This document shows, one piece after another, positions 6,478 through 9,273 of a DNA stretch of 9,273 nt (its first letter is position 1; the number at the start of each line of letters is the position of its first letter). The notes beneath the pieces are model-generated. The model was not told where the DNA came from. It ran no database searches and saw only the letters and a list, made by a program, of their open reading frames with translations. This stretch comes from Vicinamibacteria bacterium (lineage in GTDB: Bacteria > Acidobacteriota > Vicinamibacteria > Fen-336 > JAGNNV01): the NCBI GenBank assembly GCA_016650185.1, contig JAENWE010000127.1:1-9273 (forward strand), given 5' to 3'. The translations under genes were made by a program, and so were the position numbers.

Positions 6478-6506
6478 TTCGGACCTTCGAACCACGGTGC
6501 TACATT
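6478..6506 (+). promoter_or_regulatory. Possible promoter of the histidine kinase/response regulator operon
   Basis: TACATT (6501-6506) is a -10-like hexamer 24 bases before the kinase ATG. The hexamer 17 bases upstream, TTCGGA (6478-6483), is a poor -35, consistent with dependence on an activator at the repeat array just upstream (6424-6466). No Shine-Dalgarno sequence precedes the ATG at 6531. Confidence 0.3.
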
Positions 6507-6530
6507 TCAAGTCCTACTCATCACCCATCA

Positions 6531-8333
6531 ATGAAGACGCCGTTTTCAATGCCGTCCTCGCGATCGCGAGTGGAGGGCGGGGCCCTGCTCGCCGTTGTCG
6601 GCTTGCTCTGCGTTCTGGCCGTGGTGCAACACCAATGGCTGGGCGCCATCGCGGAGGGGGAGCGCCGTAAGCTGCGCGAAGAGGCGACCGAGAAGGCGAC
6701 GGCAATCGCCAACGACGTGGATCGCGAACTGACCCGCGCCTTTCTGGAGTTGAGGATCGACGCCGAGACGCTCGATCACAGGGATGGTCCGGCCTTCTCA
6801 GAACGCTACGAGCGATGGCGTGACGAATCGGACCACGCGGATCTGGTAAAGGCCATCTATGTGGCCGAGGGGAGGAAAGACGGGCAAAGCCTGCTCCGGT
6901 TCGATCCCAACACCAGGGCGTTCGTCGAAGCGCCCTGGCCCGCGTCGTTCGCCCCGGTGCAGTCGGCCTTTGAGGGGGGGGCCGCCCAGCACACCGCCTT
7001 GCCGGTGGCGGCCTCTCTGCCTCGGGTTATGGCCGAGGTGCCGGCACTGATTTCGCCCGTTCTCAGGGTTGTCATTGACGCGCGACAGTTGATCGAAGCG
7101 AACGGTCCCGCACAGATCCGCGAAATGTTTCTGCGCCACACCGGGCCGGGGCCGGTAGAGATCATCCAGCTCGACCCCGACTATCTGAGGGAAAAACTCA
7201 TAGGCGCTCGTGCCTCGTCCCGCCTCGGTTCCGACGCGGCCTTTCTCTGGTCGGTGGTGCGAGTGGCGGATGGGGCGACCGTGGTGGGCGAGGCCGCGGC
7301 TCACGACTCGAAAGGCGATGCGACGGCTTCTCTGCTGCGATTGCGCCTGGACGACCTGGAACGATCACTCCTTCGCGGCGTCCTGCCGGGCCTGTCCGAA
7401 GTGGTTTCGGAATCATCCGTTCGCGTGATGGTTCAAGTCGGCGGGCCGAGCGGAGGCACCACCGCTCACGTGAGCCGGTCGAGCCCATCGGACGCGCCCT
7501 GGACCCTGGTTTTGAGGCACAAGGAAGGCTCGATCGACGCGGCGGTGAGCGGCCAGCAACTGAGAAACACCGCTCTGAGCGCCTCGATCCTCGGTGTCCT
7601 GGGCCTGTCCGCGGGTCTCGTCTTCTTTTCAGCCCGTCGCCTGCGCGCCATCGCCACGCAGCAGGTCGAGTTCGTGGCTGCGGTTTCGCACGAGTTGCGT
7701 ACGCCTCTGGCCGTGATTCGATCGGCCGCCGACAATCTGGCGGACGGGGTGGTCCAGGATGCGTCCCAGACGAAGCGGTACGGCGCCTTGATCCGCGACG
7801 AAAGCGTCCGCCTGACCGACATGGTCGAACACGTGCTCGAGTTCGCGGGCGCCGATTCTCCGGGCCGGGAGGCTCGCGGTCCGATCGACCCGGTCGAGGC
7901 CGCTCGGTCGGCGGTTGCGGGCATGGAAGCCCTGGCCGCCGAACGGGGTGCGCTTTTGACGGTCGAGGCTTCGGGGACTCCGCTCCAGGTGAACGGGGAC
8001 CTCTCTCACATCACCCGCGCCGTCTCCAACCTCCTGGGCAACGCGCTCAAGTATGGAGGCCATGCTCCGCGGGTGACGGTCAGGGTTCAGGGTCTCGCCG
8101 GGGGGGTGGAGATCACGGTGACCGATCAGGGTTCCGGGCTCTCTTCATCGGAGATCCCCCGTCTCTTTGAACCCTTCTACCGAGGAGCTCGCGCGAGCGA
8201 AGCCCAGATCCCGGGCAGTGGTCTCGGCCTGGCGCTCGTGAAGCGGATCGTGGAAAGCCACGGCGGACGCGTGAGCGCGGCCAATGGCACGCCCGCCGGA
8301 GCCCGGTTCACCATCACTCTTCCTTCGGCCTGA
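6531..8333 (+). CDS. Membrane sensor histidine kinase without HAMP domain
   Basis: Inner-membrane sensor that autophosphorylates on histidine and passes phosphate to the regulator encoded 11 bases downstream. It has 600 residues. TM1 is about 17-37 (GGALLAVVGLLCVLAVVQ...). A region of about 300 residues (about 40-343) is presumably periplasmic and belongs to no sensor family I can name. TM2 is about 347-367. HisKA follows TM2 almost at once: FVAAVSHELRTPL (381-393) with phospho-acceptor His387, leaving no room for a HAMP domain. The ATPase domain has the N box NLLGNALKYGG (500-510), G1 DQGSG (532-536), F box FEPFY (546-550) and G2 GSGLGLALV (562-570). All catalytic motifs look intact. An ATG at 6549 is an alternative start; 6531 keeps a basic N-terminus, and neither has a ribosome binding site. 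The gene contains runs of eight G (6974-6981) and seven G (8100-8106) that could slip. Confidence 0.92.
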   Translation: MKTPFSMPSSRSRVEGGALLAVVGLLCVLAVVQHQWLGAIAEGERRKLREEATEKATAIANDVDRELTRAFLELRIDAETLDHRDGPAFSERYERWRDESDHADLVKAIYVAEGRKDGQSLLRFDPNTRAFVEAPWPASFAPVQSAFEGGAAQHTALPVAASLPRVMAEVPALISPVLRVVIDARQLIEANGPAQIREMFLRHTGPGPVEIIQLDPDYLREKLIGARASSRLGSDAAFLWSVVRVADGATVVGEAAAHDSKGDATASLLRLRLDDLERSLLRGVLPGLSEVVSESSVRVMVQVGGPSGGTTAHVSRSSPSDAPWTLVLRHKEGSIDAAVSGQQLRNTALSASILGVLGLSAGLVFFSARRLRAIATQQVEFVAAVSHELRTPLAVIRSAADNLADGVVQDASQTKRYGALIRDESVRLTDMVEHVLEFAGADSPGREARGPIDPVEAARSAVAGMEALAAERGALLTVEASGTPLQVNGDLSHITRAVSNLLGNALKYGGHAPRVTVRVQGLAGGVEITVTDQGSGLSSSEIPRLFEPFYRGARASEAQIPGSGLGLALVKRIVESHGGRVSAANGTPAGARFTITLPSA

Positions 8334-8344
8334 TTTCGAACATC

Positions 8345-9040
8345 ATGAGCGCCCGGATTCTGGTGGTGGAGGATGAGCCCGGTCTGGTTCTCACTCTTGA
8401 AGATCGATTGCGGGCGGAAGGGTACGTGGTGGGCGTCGCGCGCGATGGCGCGGATGGCTTCAACCGGGCCAGCGCGGAGCCTTGGGACCTGATTCTCCTC
8501 GACGGGATGCTCCCGCGAAAATCCGGCTTCGATGTGTGCCGCGACCTGCGTGCGAAAGGCGTGAAGACGCCGGTTCTGATGCTGACGGCGCGCGGTCAGG
8601 TGAGCGACCGTGTGGTGGGCCTGAAGCTCGGAGCGGACGACTATCTGGTGAAACCCTTCGACATGTCGGAACTGCTGGCTCGCATCGAAGCCAGGTTGCG
8701 ACGTGACGCCGCCCCGCCGGGGTCGGCGATTCCGAACACGCTGACCTTCGGCCGGATCCAGGTGGACTTTCGGCGGGCCGAGGTCACGAAGTCCGGCGCG
8801 CCGGTGGAACTCTCCGGAAAAGAGTTGCACCTGCTGCGTTATTTCCTCGAACACCCCAGAGCCACCCTGTCCCGCACCGAGCTTCTGGAGGCCGTGTGGG
8901 GTTACAGCACCGTCCCGTTCACGCGTACGGTGGACGTTCATGTGGCCAACCTCCGCAGGAAGCTGGAGGACGATCCGGCCCGACCCTCCATGATCCACAC
9001 CATCCACGGTCTCGGGTACAAATTCGTCGTTCCCGCCTGA
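8345..9040 (+). CDS. OmpR/PhoB-family response regulator, cognate to the upstream kinase
   Basis: Cytoplasmic DNA-binding response regulator of 231 residues, the normal family length. The receiver domain (3-120) has the acidic pocket Glu9/Asp10 (VVEDEP), phospho-acceptor Asp53 (LILLDGMLP), switch Thr81 (MLTAR) and Lys103 (VKPF); all key residues are present. After a short Pro/Ala-rich linker (about 121-130) comes a winged-helix domain (132-229): LSGKELHLLRYFLEHP, LSRTELLEAVWGY, the recognition helix region TRTVDVHVANLRRKLE (194-209), and the wing HTIHGLGYKF. The start lies 11 bases after the kinase stop, with no ribosome binding site, suggesting co-transcription and translational coupling. 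The likely target is the 11-base direct-repeat array at 6424-6466, which would give autoregulation and control of the divergent LolA-like/receptor operon; this is inferred. Confidence 0.93.
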   Translation: MSARILVVEDEPGLVLTLEDRLRAEGYVVGVARDGADGFNRASAEPWDLILLDGMLPRKSGFDVCRDLRAKGVKTPVLMLTARGQVSDRVVGLKLGADDYLVKPFDMSELLARIEARLRRDAAPPGSAIPNTLTFGRIQVDFRRAEVTKSGAPVELSGKELHLLRYFLEHPRATLSRTELLEAVWGYSTVPFTRTVDVHVANLRRKLEDDPARPSMIHTIHGLGYKFVVPA

Positions 9041-9042
9041 CC

Positions 9043-9067
9043 CCGGGGATTGGGGTAGGGGCCCCGG
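9043..9067 (+). terminator. Weak hairpin after the response regulator gene
   Basis: CCGGGG (9043-9048) can pair with CCCCGG (9062-9067) across a 13-base G-rich loop, just after the regulator stop codon. There is no U-tract, so if it ends transcription it does so without the classic intrinsic signal. The GGGG runs around it could also form other structures. Confidence 0.25.
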
Positions 9068-9104
9068 CCCACTCGCGGGGCGGTCGCCTTCGCATGCCCC
9101 TCGG

Positions 9105-9133
9105 TTGTGGAGGGCGGCCAACACTTCTACAAT
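9105..9133 (+). promoter_or_regulatory. Promoter of the DUF4388-type gene, apparently leaderless
   Basis: TTGTGG (9105-9110) and TACAAT (9128-9133) are separated by exactly 17 bases, the best sigma-70-type promoter in the window. The -10 ends six bases before the GTG at 9140, so transcription would begin on or beside the start codon. The gene therefore probably has its own promoter and is not part of the two-component operon. Confidence 0.55.
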
Positions 9134-9139
9134 CCGGGG

Positions 9140-9273
9140 GTGCAGGCGAGCTTCGAAGGGCAATTGGAGCGGGTGGAGACGCCCGACCTGCTCACTTTCA
9201 TCAATCAGGCTCGTCGGACCGGTCTCCTCGAAATGGAGCGGACCAGCCAGTCGACGCGGATTTTCTTCTTGCA
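9140..9273 (+). CDS. DUF4388/PATAN-like domain protein, N-terminal fragment cut by window edge
   Basis: Forty-four complete codons are visible from a GTG start. The pattern FEGQLERVETPDLLTFINQ (5-23), then RRTGLLEMERTS, then RIFFL matches the start of the DUF4388 (PATAN) domain. In that domain the layout is F-x-G-x-L, a helix with P-x-L-L-x-F-I, T-G-x-L, then a strand written as an x-I-x-F pattern before a conserved Gly. DUF4388 proteins are common in Acidobacteriota and Myxococcota, often joined to receiver, GTPase-regulating or zinc-ribbon domains, and are thought to serve in signalling or gliding/polarity control. What follows the domain here is outside the window. GTG is chosen because no ATG or other start lies closer to the homologous beginning and the promoter points to it. 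Confidence 0.7.
   Translation, partial: MQASFEGQLERVETPDLLTFINQARRTGLLEMERTSQSTRIFFL

Noticed and set aside
8177..9163. Long minus-strand open frame opposite the response regulator
   Set aside because: The plus strand carries an intact OmpR-family regulator and the end of the kinase; the reverse frame crosses gene borders and lacks motifs.

Overview
This GC-rich window of tightly packed genes most likely comes from an Acidobacteriota chromosome. This lineage call is an inference from three gene types common there: an Oar-like TonB-dependent receptor with an N-terminal carboxypeptidase-regulatory-like domain, a DUF4388-type protein and a bactofilin, together with the look of the histidine kinase. 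I see no rRNA, tRNA, CRISPR array, insertion sequence or phage gene.

Layout. Positions 1-273 (minus) hold the N-terminal part of a bactofilin, cut by the window edge. Divergent to it is a succinate-semialdehyde dehydrogenase (gabD, 390-1856, plus), followed by a short-chain dehydrogenase/reductase (1935-2867, plus). These face a minus-strand transcription unit that reads 6356 to 2875. That unit encodes an exported, LolA-like protein of unknown function (5430-6356) and then an Oar-like outer-membrane receptor (5412-2875). The receptor gene is split by an in-frame amber codon at 5109-5107: the exported N-terminal domain is on one side, the plug and barrel on the other, both in the same frame. 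From 6531 a plus-strand two-component system follows: a histidine kinase (6531-8333) and an OmpR/PhoB-type response regulator (8345-9040). The start of a DUF4388/PATAN-like protein (9140-) runs off the right edge.

How it may work together. The 174-base region between the receptor unit and the two-component genes carries an array of GTAA-like half-sites at 11-base spacing (6424-6466). That is the arrangement OmpR/PhoB-family regulators bind. The simplest reading is that the regulator controls its own operon and the divergent envelope operon, making kinase, regulator, LolA-like protein and receptor one envelope-sensing and uptake module.

Points worth a second look are the amber codon inside an otherwise intact receptor gene, the 11-base operator array, a long imperfect hairpin directly beside the bactofilin ribosome binding site, and two genes (gabD and the DUF4388 gene) whose TACAAT -10 boxes sit 6-7 bases before the start codon, suggesting leaderless mRNAs.
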